A stretch of DNA of 15,526 nucleotides, from positions 1 through 15,526 of the forward strand of contig JAFGFV010000413.1 of the NCBI GenBank assembly GCA_016930895.1, given 5' to 3'. The position numbers were made by a program, and so were the translations under genes. Position 1 is the stretch's first letter; each line of letters opens with the position of its first letter. The DNA is from Spirochaetales bacterium (lineage in GTDB: Bacteria; Spirochaetota; Spirochaetia; SZUA-6; DRHE01). Under the pieces are notes generated by a model that saw nothing but the letters and a program-made list of their open reading frames with translations, did no database searches and was not told where the DNA came from. Below, piece after piece: positions 8,185 to 15,524 of the stretch.

Positions 8185-8993
8185 GGGAGGATGTCGAGGA
8201 GAAGGCGGCAGAGTATCAGGTGTCCCTCGGCGTTCAGGTGAAGACCGTCGGGCTCCAGGACGTCGGTGCCCCGCTCCACGATGGCCTCGGCCAGGTCAGC
8301 TACCGGGCTGCCGTTCTCTCTGGCAAGCTCGCGGATCGCCGCGTTGGTGGCCTCCAGCCGCGCGGAATCGTAGATCCAGTTGCCGTCCGGAAAGAACGCT
8401 CGCAAGCGCTGGTTGTCCACCGGCGGCATGGTCACGTGCACGATCTCCTTGCCGGCCTTGAGCAAACGTTCGGTCAGGTACCGCAGGTCGCGGAGGTATT
8501 CCTCCAGGCTCACGTTGCTGATCCCCGCCGGATCGTCCAGCTGCCGGCAGTCGTTGGTGCCGAAGAACACGATCGCCCAGTCGAACTCCTGGCTCAACAC
8601 CGTCGAGTAGAAACGATTGATCACGTCGGAACCGGTGTCCCCGGAGACCCCGCAGTCGAGGATCGAGCGGGCCGGGCCGACCGCCCCACCCTCCTGCCGC
8701 CAGTACTCGGCCAGGATCTTCGCGTAACTCTCCCGGTCGCTCGTGATCGAGTCCCCCAGGGCCAGCATCGTCAGGGGCGCGGCCGCCGGCTGCAGCGGTC
8801 TTTCCACCGCCAGGGAACGCGCCAGCGCCGCGACCTTGTCGCGGTAGCGCCCGTCGATCCGTCTCAACTCCTCCAGCCCGACGCCGTACACGCGCGCGAT
8901 GACCGGCAGGTCGTCGTCCTCGATCAGGAGTCCCAGCGACTTGTGGAGATTGAACTTGTGCATGAAATCCAGCTCGTACGGAAGTTGACTCAT
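8181..8993 (-). CDS. SGNH/GDSL hydrolase, cytoplasmic, with N-terminal helical extension
   Basis: A 270-residue hydrolase of the SGNH superfamily (esterase, acyl-thioesterase or deacetylase type). The blocks are intact: LALGDSITSD with nucleophile Ser82, CGVSGDTGSD (Gly118), FFGTNDCR (Asn147), and the Asp-His pair EPDGLHLN (Asp249, His252). Residues 1-72 precede the catalytic domain and contain no signal peptide. They look helical (KSLGLLIEDDDLPVIARVYG, then basic and acidic residues), so unlike many GDSL enzymes it should stay in the cytoplasm. ATG 8993 has AGGGAGG five bases upstream, a strong site that settles the start over Met11. It is the first gene of a two-gene unit with the EFR1 gene, overlapping by four bases. 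Whether the two share a pathway is unknown. Confidence 0.9.
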   Translation of the reverse strand: MSQLPYELDFMHKFNLHKSLGLLIEDDDLPVIARVYGVGLEELRRIDGRYRDKVAALARSLAVERPLQPAAAPLTMLALGDSITSDRESYAKILAEYWRQEGGAVGPARSILDCGVSGDTGSDVINRFYSTVLSQEFDWAIVFFGTNDCRQLDDPAGISNVSLEEYLRDLRYLTERLLKAGKEIVHVTMPPVDNQRLRAFFPDGNWIYDSARLEATNAAIRELARENGSPVADLAEAIVERGTDVLEPDGLHLNAEGHLILCRLLLDILP

Positions 8994-9073
8994 GGGGGCC
9001 TCCCTGGCGCGGACAACACGCGCATGCGCCGGGTCACTCCCGTCGATAGGGCCGACGGACGGGCCGGCGGCCC

Positions 9074-9103
9074 ATCATACCAGGAGGATCCGCCGGAGCG
9101 CAA
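9074..9103 (-). promoter_or_regulatory. Promoter of the SGNH-EFR1 unit
   Basis: On the minus strand, the -35 is TTGCGC (9103-9098), the spacer is 18 bp, and the -10 is TATGAT (9079-9074) preceded by TGG, giving an extended -10. The leader would be about 75 nt and contains two palindromes, GGGCC-GGC-GGCCC (9061-9073) and GCGCATGCGC (9020-9029). Confidence 0.55.
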
Positions 9104-9430
9104 GCGAGGCGATGGGTTGAGCGGGAACGCGGAAACCGGTTTTCGAGAGAGCAGTGACAGGGACAAGACAAGAAGTCCATTCCCATAACCCAGGGCGCTT
9201 GCCTTCCGGGGGGCCCTCCGGCGCCGGCCTCGGACGTTTCCGCGGAAGCGTCCTGGCCATACCGGCCCGACGGGACCTGGTCGGCCATCCGCCGCGCCCC
9301 ACCGGGCGCCGCCGGCAGCAGCCGTCGACACGAGATGCCTTTACTTCGGCGGCGAAATCCGTGAAGATGCCCGCAGGGGGGGGCAGGACAGCATGTGCAG
9401 CAAGGCGGCTTCGGGCGGGCGCGGTCGGGT
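9104..9430. other. Non-coding stretch between the SGNH promoter and the TatD gene
   Basis: No frame here has a convincing protein: the open frames are Arg/Pro/Gly-rich shadows without recognisable motifs. There is no tRNA or rRNA. The central part (9206-9309) is unusually rich in inverted repeats, listed separately. AAACCGGTTT (9133-9142) is another palindrome. I found no strong promoter for the TatD gene in it. Confidence 0.6.
9206..9309. repeat. Cluster of inverted repeats
   Basis: Five palindromes lie close together. The first is 9206-9221, CCGGGGGG/CCCTCCGG, perfect if one G-T pair per arm is allowed as wobble. The second is 9218-9227, CCGGCGCCGG. The third is 9232-9253, arms GGACGTTTCCG and CGGAAGCGTCC, 22 bp with a single non-Watson-Crick pair (G-U in plus-strand RNA). 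The fourth is 9266-9274, CCCGACGGG. The fifth is 9294-9309, GCGCCC-CACC-GGGCGC. None is followed by a T-run on either strand. Possible roles are an operator, a structured leader of the TatD transcript, or a small RNA. Chance is also possible in such GC-rich DNA, except perhaps for the 22-bp element. Confidence 0.4.
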
Positions 9431-10207
9431 ATGATCGTCGACACCCACGCTCATCTGTGCGATCCGGCCTTCGACCCGGATCGGGAGGAGGTGTGCGCGC
9501 GGGCCCGCGCCGCCGGAGTCGCAGCAATCGTGTGCGTCGGCGAGAGCCTCGAGGACGCCCGCAGGAACCTGGCCTTGGCCGACCGTTACGCCGGCCTCCG
9601 CCCTGCGGCCGGGCTCTACCCGGGCCGCCTCGACGAGGAGGAAGCGGAGGCCCTGGTCGGATTGATCCGGCGGGAGCGCGGGCGCCTGGCAGCCGTGGGA
9701 GAGGTCGGTCTCGACTACTGGTTGGTCAGGGAGGAAGAGGAACCGGCCCAAAACGGTCTACCGCCTCGACGGGAGCTCCAGCATACCCTGTTCCGCCGCT
9801 TCGTGGACCTCGCAATGGAGCTGGACCTGCCCCTGAACGTTCATTCGCGGGCCGCCGGCAGGCAGACCATCGCCCTGCTGCTGGAGAGGGGGGCCAGGCG
9901 GGTGCAGCTCCACGCCTTCGACGGAAGGGCCGCCACGGCACTGCCGGCGGTGGAGGCCGGCTACTTCTTCTCGATGCCGCCTTCCGTGGTGCGGTCACGG
10001 CAGAAACAGAAGCTCCTCCGGCACCTTCCCCTCGAGTGCCTGCTCGTGGAGAGTGACAGCCCCGCTCTCGGGCCGGAGATGAGGATCCGAAACGAGCCGG
10101 CCAACACCCGGGTGGCCGTCCACGCAATCGCCGAGATCAAGGACGTGCCGGAGCAGCGGCTGATCGGAATCCTGGCGGAGAACACCGCCCGCCTGTACGG
10201 ACAGTGA
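9431..10207 (+). CDS. TatD-family metal-dependent hydrolase
   Basis: A 258-residue cytoplasmic metallo-hydrolase (amidohydrolase-like TIM barrel) of the TatD/YcfH group, whose studied members are DNases. Metal ligands are visible in order: His6 and His8 (DTHAHL), Glu91 (VGEVGLDYW), His138 (LNVHSRA), His161 (QLHAFDG) and Asp209 (VESDSPAL). The usual GxHP motif after strand three reads GLYP (61-64), a Tyr for His change. The insert at 99-112 is Glu-rich. ATG 9431 (MIVDTHAHL) starts directly on the family's first strand; the Shine-Dalgarno is weak. The stop at 10205-10207 lies 11 bases before the ATG of the DUF362-ferredoxin gene, so the two are probably one operon. The cellular substrate is uncertain. 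Confidence 0.92.
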   Translation: MIVDTHAHLCDPAFDPDREEVCARARAAGVAAIVCVGESLEDARRNLALADRYAGLRPAAGLYPGRLDEEEAEALVGLIRRERGRLAAVGEVGLDYWLVREEEEPAQNGLPPRRELQHTLFRRFVDLAMELDLPLNVHSRAAGRQTIALLLERGARRVQLHAFDGRAATALPAVEAGYFFSMPPSVVRSRQKQKLLRHLPLECLLVESDSPALGPEMRIRNEPANTRVAVHAIAEIKDVPEQRLIGILAENTARLYGQ

Positions 10208-10218
10208 GAGAACAGGGC

Positions 10219-11445
10219 ATGCAGACCGTCTACCTGGCGCGCTGCGCCGCCTACGACATCGAACCCCTGTGCGAGCTGGTGGAGCGCCTGCTCGCCCCGG
10301 CCGCCGCCGGGCGCTTCCGGAGCGGCGAGCGGATCTGGGTCAAGCCCAACCTGCTGGCTGCCCACGAGCCCGACAAGGCGGTCACCACCCACCCGGCGCT
10401 CGTCGAGGCCGTCCTGCGCTTCCTGAAGGCCCGGGGGGTCACGCCTGTGCTCGCCGACTCTCCGGGAGGGGTCGTCCGCAGCCCGGCCCGGGTGTACCGG
10501 GCCACGGGCATGGCGGAGCTGGCCCGGCGCACCGGTGTCGAGCTGCTGCATCTGGAAACGGCGGGGGCCGCCGCCCATGTCCTCTCGGACGGCACCCCCC
10601 TGTACCTGAGCTCCCTGCTCGACCGGGTGGACGGGATCGTGAACCTCCCCAAGCTCAAGACCCATTCGCTCATGCTGTCGACCTTCGCCCTCAAGAACCT
10701 GTACGGGGTAATCCCGGGCTTCCGCAAGGGCGAGTACCACAAGCTGTACCCTACCCCGAGGCGTTTCGCCTGGCTCCTCGCGGAGCTCTACGACCGTCTC
10801 CGGCCCAAGGTGCGCCTCAACCTCGTGGATGGAATCTGGGGCATGGACGGAAACGGTCCCTCGGCGGGAAACGCGAAACCCTTCGGCCTGATTGCGGCGG
10901 CCGGCGACGCCGTGGCCCTGGACGCGGCCCTCGAGCGGCTGCTCGGTTTCCGCCGGCCCAGCCCGCTGGCACGCGAGCTCGAGCGACGCGGCTGGCTCGT
11001 CCCGGCCGAGACCCGCTGGGTCGGCCCCCGCGGCAATGATCTGCCCCGCATGCAGCTCCCTGCGAACTGGTACATGAGCTTGACGCCGCGCTGGATGGCG
11101 CGGCTGCTCGGCCGGGCCGTGGAGGTCTATCCCGACGTGGACCCGGAAAAATGCGTGATGTGCGGGGACTGCATGCGCGCGTGTCCGGTCGGGGCTATCT
11201 CCATGGAGCCCGGCCTGAGCCCGCCGCGTTTTGACTACCAGGCCTGCATCCGCTGTCTGTGCTGCCAGGAGCTGTGTCCGGAGAGCGCGGTCGGGTTCCG
11301 CAAGACCCGCCTGGCCCGACGGCTCTCCGAGCGGGGCCGGAACCCGTCAGGCCGGATTGTGTCGGGACCGGATCCTGTGAAGCCCGATCAGATCAACAGG
11401 CCGCGAGGAAAGCTCACGAGGAGCAGCCGGTCGAAGAAGAAATAG
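10219..11445 (+). CDS. DUF362 protein with C-terminal 2x[4Fe-4S] ferredoxin domain
   Basis: A 408-residue protein. Residues 1-290 match DUF362: VYLARCAAYD start, IWVKPNLLAAHEPDKAVTTHP (39-59), VLADSPGG, VDGIVNLPKLKTHSLMLSTFALKNLYGVIPG, and LNLVDGIWGMDGNGPSAG. Residues 308-360 are a bacterial ferredoxin domain with Cys312/315/318/322 and Cys343/346/349/353, both CxxCxxCxxxCP. The family is linked to redox chemistry in anaerobes, but its reaction is not established to my knowledge. The C-terminal 45 residues are basic (ending SRSKKK) and look disordered. The start is ATG 10219; GTG 10204, overlapping the tatD-like stop, would add five residues and cannot be excluded. The last 58 bases overlap the 3' end of convergent tctB, which may mean the tail is a recent read-through extension. 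Confidence 0.9.
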   Translation: MQTVYLARCAAYDIEPLCELVERLLAPAAAGRFRSGERIWVKPNLLAAHEPDKAVTTHPALVEAVLRFLKARGVTPVLADSPGGVVRSPARVYRATGMAELARRTGVELLHLETAGAAAHVLSDGTPLYLSSLLDRVDGIVNLPKLKTHSLMLSTFALKNLYGVIPGFRKGEYHKLYPTPRRFAWLLAELYDRLRPKVRLNLVDGIWGMDGNGPSAGNAKPFGLIAAAGDAVALDAALERLLGFRRPSPLARELERRGWLVPAETRWVGPRGNDLPRMQLPANWYMSLTPRWMARLLGRAVEVYPDVDPEKCVMCGDCMRACPVGAISMEPGLSPPRFDYQACIRCLCCQELCPESAVGFRKTRLARRLSERGRNPSGRIVSGPDPVKPDQINRPRGKLTRSSRSKKK

Positions 11446-11834
11446 AACCCCACCGTCACGGCGCAGACCAGCACGACCCGCAGCAGGATCTGCCGCGGTC
11501 GACGCTCACGGCGTTCCAGGACCACGGTCATGAGCGAGAACATCACCAGGCTGGTCACCAGGAACCCCAGTACCGCGAGCAGGGCCACCCAGGCCACCAT
11601 CATGATCACGGCCAGGGCCAGCGGCAGCGCGTTCCCTTCGACCAGCACGAAAATCCTGCCCGCCCCAGGCCTCACGAAGCTCAGGGCCAGCAGGAGCAGG
11701 GACAGCCCCCCGAGGATCAAGATGATGACCCGGGGGAACAGGGCACTCAGGGGGCTGAACTCCCGGGCCGCCAACCAGGCGTACACGCAGACCCCGAGCA
11801 GGAAGAGGGCGGCGATCCGATCGGCGCGCTTCAT
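11388..11834 (-). CDS. tctB: Tripartite tricarboxylate transporter, small membrane subunit TctB
   Basis: A 148-residue inner-membrane protein with four predicted membrane helices, at about 8-25 (ALFLLGVCVYAWLA), 38-60 (LFPRVIILILGGLSLLLLAL), 77-105 (LPLALAVIMMVAWVALLAVLGF) and 122-140 (VVLVCAVTVGFYFFFDRLLL). This is the usual size and topology of the TctB family, the poorly conserved small subunit that pairs with TctA. ATG 11834 overlaps the tctA stop in an ATGA, indicating translational coupling. It is last in the operon. Its final 58 bases overlap the convergent DUF362-ferredoxin gene. Identification rests on topology, the FP-R-V motif after helix one and the position next to tctA. Confidence 0.88.
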   Translation of the reverse strand: MKRADRIAALFLLGVCVYAWLAAREFSPLSALFPRVIILILGGLSLLLLALSFVRPGAGRIFVLVEGNALPLALAVIMMVAWVALLAVLGFLVTSLVMFSLMTVVLERRERRPRQILLRVVLVCAVTVGFYFFFDRLLLVSFPRGLLI

Positions 11835-13345
11835 CGGCGGCCCCTCTCCCGGACCTTGCGCAAGGCTTTGGCCGCGAAGGGCCAGGCCGCGGATACCACA
11901 GTCAGGACGATCAGAACCAGGGAAAGAGGGCGGGTAAAGAACATGGCCGCCACGGAACCCGCCGCCCTGCCCATCAGGATCGACTGCACCAGCCCCTGCT
12001 CGCAGATCGATCCCAGGATCAGGCCGAGGACGATCGGCCCGGCGCTGAAGTTCATCTTCTTGCCGACGTACCCGATCAACCCGAAAAAGAGCATCACGTA
12101 GACGTCGAAGACGTTGCGGTTGATGGCGAAGGACCCGATCACCGACAGGAAGAACACCGTGGGCGCGAGAAGAGTCACCGGGAGCCGCGTGATCAAGCGG
12201 GAGATCCAGCGCCCGCTGAAGATCCCGACCGGCAGGATCAGCAGGTTGGCCACCACCAGGGAGAGCATGAAGGTGTAGGTCACCACGCCGTGGTTGGTGA
12301 ACAGCTCCCTGCCCGGCCGCATCCCATGCAGCAGCAGCGCCCCCAGGAGCACCGCGGCCGGGGGCGCTCCGGGGATACCGAGGGTGAGCAGCGGGATCAG
12401 GGAGCCGGAGACCTCCGCGTTGTTGGCGGCCTCCGCCGCCACCACCCCGTCGGGGTTCCCCTTGCCGAAGGTGTCGGGGTTGCGCGAGGCGCGCACCGCC
12501 TCGTTGTACGCGACCATGGCGGCGATGTTGCCGCCAGCCCCGGGGATGATCCCGACGATGGTGCCGATCACCGCCGAACGGACCACCAGGAAGGGCCGAC
12601 GCACGATTCGGATGAACACCCGCCACAGCACCCGCCTCTGGCGGCGATACGGGATGGCCGTGTGGTGCTCGCCCTTGCGCTCGATCATCCCGAGCACCTC
12701 GGGGACGCAGAAGAACCCGATCAGGGCCGGGATCAGGGCGATCCCGTTCTGCAGGCTCAGCCATCCGAAGGTGAAACGCACCGAGCCCTCGATGGGAGCG
12801 ATGCCGATCATGCTGAGCAACAGGCCGAAGGCCCCGCCGATCAGGCCTTTCAGGATCGAACCGGTGGACAGGGTGGCGATGATGGTCAACCCGAAGGTGG
12901 TGAGCCAGAAGAACTCCGGCGGCCCGAAGCGCAAAGAAAGCCGGGACAGGGGGGGAGACAGGAACAGCAGCAGCAGCACCCCGAGCAGGCCGCCGAGCAC
13001 CGAAGCCATGGTGGCGGTGACGATGGCCTGGTAGGATTGCCCGCGCCGGGCCATGGGGTAGCCGTCGAAGCAGGTGGCGATCGCCGAAGGGGTGCCGGGG
13101 GTGTTCAGCAGGATCGCCGAGAAGCTCCCCCCGTAGATGGCCGACACGTAGATCCCTCCCATCAGGATCAGGCCGTGCACCGGCTGCATGGTAAAGGTGA
13201 ACGGCACCAGCAGGGCGATGGCCATGGTGGCGGTGAGCCCGGGAAGGGCCCCTACGACGGTGCCCGCCACCACCCCGACCAGGACCAGGAGGAGATTGGT
13301 GGGGTTGAACACCCCGATTATGGATGCGACGAGCAGCTCATTCAT
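11831..13345 (-). CDS. tctA: Tripartite tricarboxylate transporter, large permease subunit TctA
   Basis: A 504-residue inner-membrane permease with about eleven or twelve hydrophobic helices, the usual size for TctA. Family signatures are GALPGLTATMAIALLVPFTF (from about 33), YGGSFSAILLNTPGTPSAIAT, and the second repeat GIIPGAGGNIAAMVAYNEAVRAS, followed by GVVAAEAANNAEVSGSLIPLLTLGIPG. The two PG-containing repeats form the transport core, driven by an ion gradient in studied members. The start is ATG 13345, with GGAGG nine bases upstream. It lies 58 bp downstream of tctC and overlaps tctB by four bases. The substrate cannot be read from the sequence; relatives carry citrate, tartrate, aromatic acids and other carboxylates. 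Confidence 0.97.
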   Translation of the reverse strand: MNELLVASIIGVFNPTNLLLVLVGVVAGTVVGALPGLTATMAIALLVPFTFTMQPVHGLILMGGIYVSAIYGGSFSAILLNTPGTPSAIATCFDGYPMARRGQSYQAIVTATMASVLGGLLGVLLLLFLSPPLSRLSLRFGPPEFFWLTTFGLTIIATLSTGSILKGLIGGAFGLLLSMIGIAPIEGSVRFTFGWLSLQNGIALIPALIGFFCVPEVLGMIERKGEHHTAIPYRRQRRVLWRVFIRIVRRPFLVVRSAVIGTIVGIIPGAGGNIAAMVAYNEAVRASRNPDTFGKGNPDGVVAAEAANNAEVSGSLIPLLTLGIPGAPPAAVLLGALLLHGMRPGRELFTNHGVVTYTFMLSLVVANLLILPVGIFSGRWISRLITRLPVTLLAPTVFFLSVIGSFAINRNVFDVYVMLFFGLIGYVGKKMNFSAGPIVLGLILGSICEQGLVQSILMGRAAGSVAAMFFTRPLSLVLIVLTVVSAAWPFAAKALRKVRERGRR

Positions 13346-13403
13346 AGAGGTCGCCCTCCAGGGCCGTCCTGGGCGGGGACGCTATCGTCCTCCGCCCGCC
13401 GGT

Positions 13404-14399
13404 CTACTGGATCTCGCCCAGGGTGCGCAGGGCGTCCGTCATTTCCTTCTTCTTGGCGGCGATGTAGCGGGCGAACTCGCCGGACTTCATGTACTGCATC
13501 ACGAAGCCCATCTCTTCCATTTTGGCCACGAACTCGGGGTCGCGGGTGACGTGGTCGAAGGCCTCTTCGAGGACCCGTACCACCTCGGCGGGGGTGTTCG
13601 GAGGCACGCAGACCCCCCGGTCGATCCCGGCGGTCATCTCGAAGCCCTGCTCCTTGAAGGTCTTAACCCCCGGCAGGGCCGGGAAGGGCTTCTCCGTGCC
13701 GATGCCCAGCACCGTGATCTCGTCGCGGTGTCCGACCAGGTCGTCGGAGTTGGCGAACAACACCTGGGTGTGCCCCCCGAGGAACGTAGCCACCGATGGA
13801 GCCGCGCCGGTGGAGGGAATGTAGGTGAACTCGGCACCCGTCAGGTACTGCAGCTGCAAGAGGGCCAGGTGATGCCCGGAATGCGTGCCGGAGCCGCCGA
13901 CCGTGATTTCTCCCGGGTGGGCCTTGGCGTAGGCCACCAGCTCGTCGAGGGTCTGGTACGGGCTGGACTTGAGCACCGCCAGTCCGATGGGAGTGGTCTG
14001 GAAGAGGTAGACCGGAAGGAGATCCCCGGTCTGGTAGCCGGCGTTGTCCCGCACCAGGGGCTGGACGATGATGTGGGGGATGTTGTTTCCGCAGATGGTG
14101 TAGCCGTCGGCCTCGGTCTTGACCAGGTTCGCCCAGGCCACGGCGCCGCCGGCCCCGGGCATGTACTTCATGACCACGCTGGTCCCCAATGCCTCTTCCA
14201 GACCGGGCTTCTGGTACAGCGCCGTGATATCCGACTGCCCGCCCGGATCGAACGGGATGACGTACGTGATGGGCTTGGAGGGGAAGGCGCCCCCTTCCGT
14301 CTGCCCGGCGGCCACCGCCAGCCCAGCTGCCAGCAGCAGGGCGGCCGCAGTGAGACCCGCCAGGGCGAACGCTCTCACCGTCGATCGTGCAGTCTTCAT
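13404..14399 (-). CDS. tctC: Tripartite tricarboxylate transporter substrate-binding protein TctC
   Basis: A 331-residue periplasmic binding protein of the Bug/TctC family that delivers an organic acid to TctA/TctB. A clear signal peptide covers residues 1-30 (MKTARSTVR, then a long Ala/Leu core, cleavage near AVA-AG). Family motifs in the mature part are PSKPITYVIPFDPGGQSD (40-57), GAGGAVAWANLVKTEADGYTI, EITVGGSGTHSGHHLALLQL, and near the end VVRVLEEAFDHVTRDPEFVAKMEEMGF. ATG 14399 is chosen because it begins the signal peptide and has GAGGAG nine bases upstream; the frame stays open further upstream without coding sense. It has its own promoter, so the transporter can be expressed apart from the dehydrogenase upstream. 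The ligand is unknown. Confidence 0.96.
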   Translation of the reverse strand: MKTARSTVRAFALAGLTAAALLLAAGLAVAAGQTEGGAFPSKPITYVIPFDPGGQSDITALYQKPGLEEALGTSVVMKYMPGAGGAVAWANLVKTEADGYTICGNNIPHIIVQPLVRDNAGYQTGDLLPVYLFQTTPIGLAVLKSSPYQTLDELVAYAKAHPGEITVGGSGTHSGHHLALLQLQYLTGAEFTYIPSTGAAPSVATFLGGHTQVLFANSDDLVGHRDEITVLGIGTEKPFPALPGVKTFKEQGFEMTAGIDRGVCVPPNTPAEVVRVLEEAFDHVTRDPEFVAKMEEMGFVMQYMKSGEFARYIAAKKKEMTDALRTLGEIQ

Positions 14400-14437
14400 G
14401 ACAGGATACTCCTCGTTTCTGGGATAAACGCGCCCCC

Positions 14438-14466
14438 ATACTATCGGAGCGCACCGGACCTGTAAA
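14438..14466 (-). promoter_or_regulatory. Promoter of the tctC-tctA-tctB operon
   Basis: On the minus strand, the -35 is TTTACA (14466-14461, one mismatch to consensus), the spacer is 17 bp and the -10 is TAGTAT (14443-14438). The transcript leader would be about 32 nt and carries GAGGAG before the tctC start. Confidence 0.65.
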
Positions 14467-14484
14467 GGGGGACCCACGCAGTGG

Positions 14485-15468
14485 CTACGCGCCGAAGATC
14501 TCCGGGTTGACGATGAAACGCGGCCGATGCCCCGTCAGGACCCCCACCAGCTCGTCCATGCCCTGCACCATGTCCGCCTCGTGGCTCTCCTCCGAGTACC
14601 AGGCCACGTGCGGGGTCACCAGGGCGTTTTCCAGCCCGAGCAGGGGGCTGTCGGAAGCCGGCGGCTCCTTGTCGAGCACGTCGATCCCCGCCCCGGCGAT
14701 CCCGCCCGTCTCCAGGGCCTTGCACAGGGCCTGCTCGTCCACGATCGGCCCCCGGGCGGTGTTCACCAGGACTGCGTGAGGCTTCATGAGAGCCAGGGCG
14801 CCCTCATCGAGCATGTGGAAGGTCTCCCCGGTCAGAGGGGCATGGACCGTGAGGTAGTCCGCGCGGGTCAGCAGGTCAGCCAGCTCGTAGCAGCGCTCGA
14901 CACCGAGCAGGGCAAACAGGTCGTCGTCCAGGTACGGGTCATAGGCCGCCACCCGCATGCCGAACCCCTTGGCCTTGGGCACGACCGCCCTCCCGACGCG
15001 CCCCAGGCCGATGATCCCCAGAAGCTTGTCCCGGAAACTGAAGAGCGGCCGGGTGAACTTGTAGTCCCACACTCCCTGCCGGGTCCTCGGCAGGATCAGG
15101 TGCAGCTTGCGGGCCACGGCCAGGGCCAGGGTCATGGCGTGGCCGGCCACCTCGTCGGTGCAGTAGGCAGGGGTGTTGCAGACCGGGATGCCGCGCTCGG
15201 TGGCCGCCGCCACGTCCACGCAGTCGTAGCCCACCGACAGGGTCAGGATCAGCCGGCAGCGCTCCATCGTCTCGATCAGCCGGCGGTCAATGGGTCGGGC
15301 GATCACCGCCACCGCCGCGGCATCCCGCGCTGCTTCGATGAGCGCCCCGGGGCTTTCGTCCCGGACGCACACCAGCTCGGCGTCGGCTTCCGACATCCGG
15401 CTCTCGAAATACTCCAGCTTGGGGAACTTCATGAACAGCCGCTGCCCCGCAAAGATGACCTTGTTCAC
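14485..15468 (-). CDS. D-2-hydroxyacid dehydrogenase, NAD-dependent
   Basis: A 327-residue cytoplasmic oxidoreductase interconverting a 2-oxoacid and its D-2-hydroxyacid with NAD(H). The nucleotide domain shows LLGIIGLGRVGRAVVPKAKGFG (GxGxxG at 154-159) and Asp177 at the end of the second strand (AAYDPY), which favours NAD over NADP. The catalytic triad is Arg239 (NTARGPIVDE), Glu268 (DVLDKEPP) and His287 (VTPHVAW). The N-terminal catalytic half has LSVGYDCVDV and NTPAYCTDEVAGHAM. The sequence leans towards the phosphoglycerate dehydrogenase/CtBP branch, but no serine-pathway ACT domain is present, so it is not called serA. The start is GTG 15468, with GGAG six bases upstream. It precedes the tct operon on the same strand, 85 bp away, suggesting a role in using the imported acid (inference). 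Confidence 0.93.
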   Translation of the reverse strand: MNKVIFAGQRLFMKFPKLEYFESRMSEADAELVCVRDESPGALIEAARDAAAVAVIARPIDRRLIETMERCRLILTLSVGYDCVDVAAATERGIPVCNTPAYCTDEVAGHAMTLALAVARKLHLILPRTRQGVWDYKFTRPLFSFRDKLLGIIGLGRVGRAVVPKAKGFGMRVAAYDPYLDDDLFALLGVERCYELADLLTRADYLTVHAPLTGETFHMLDEGALALMKPHAVLVNTARGPIVDEQALCKALETGGIAGAGIDVLDKEPPASDSPLLGLENALVTPHVAWYSEESHEADMVQGMDELVGVLTGHRPRFIVNPEIFGA

Positions 15469-15495
15469 CGCCGTCTCCTGATGGGATGTCGAGCT

Positions 15496-15524
15496 ACTCT
15501 ACCAGAACTGACCCCGCTTGTCAG
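15496..15524 (-). promoter_or_regulatory. Promoter of the D-2-hydroxyacid dehydrogenase gene
   Basis: On the minus strand, the -35 is CTGACA (15524-15519, one mismatch), the spacer is 17 bp and the -10 is TAGAGT (15501-15496) preceded by TGG, an extended -10. The leader would be about 20 nt with AGGAG before GTG 15468. Confidence 0.55.

Noticed and set aside
9132..9144. AAACCGGTTT palindrome as an intrinsic terminator
   Set aside because: It has no loop and only a four-T run inside the symmetry itself; it cannot form a terminator hairpin.
9034..9527. Small genes in the stretch before the TatD gene
   Set aside because: All frames there are Arg/Pro/Gly-rich without motifs, and no start has a good ribosome site.
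12290..14465. Long plus-strand frames opposite tctA and tctC
   Set aside because: They are antisense to membrane and signal-peptide-bearing genes with clear family motifs, and are Gly/His/Arg-rich shadows.
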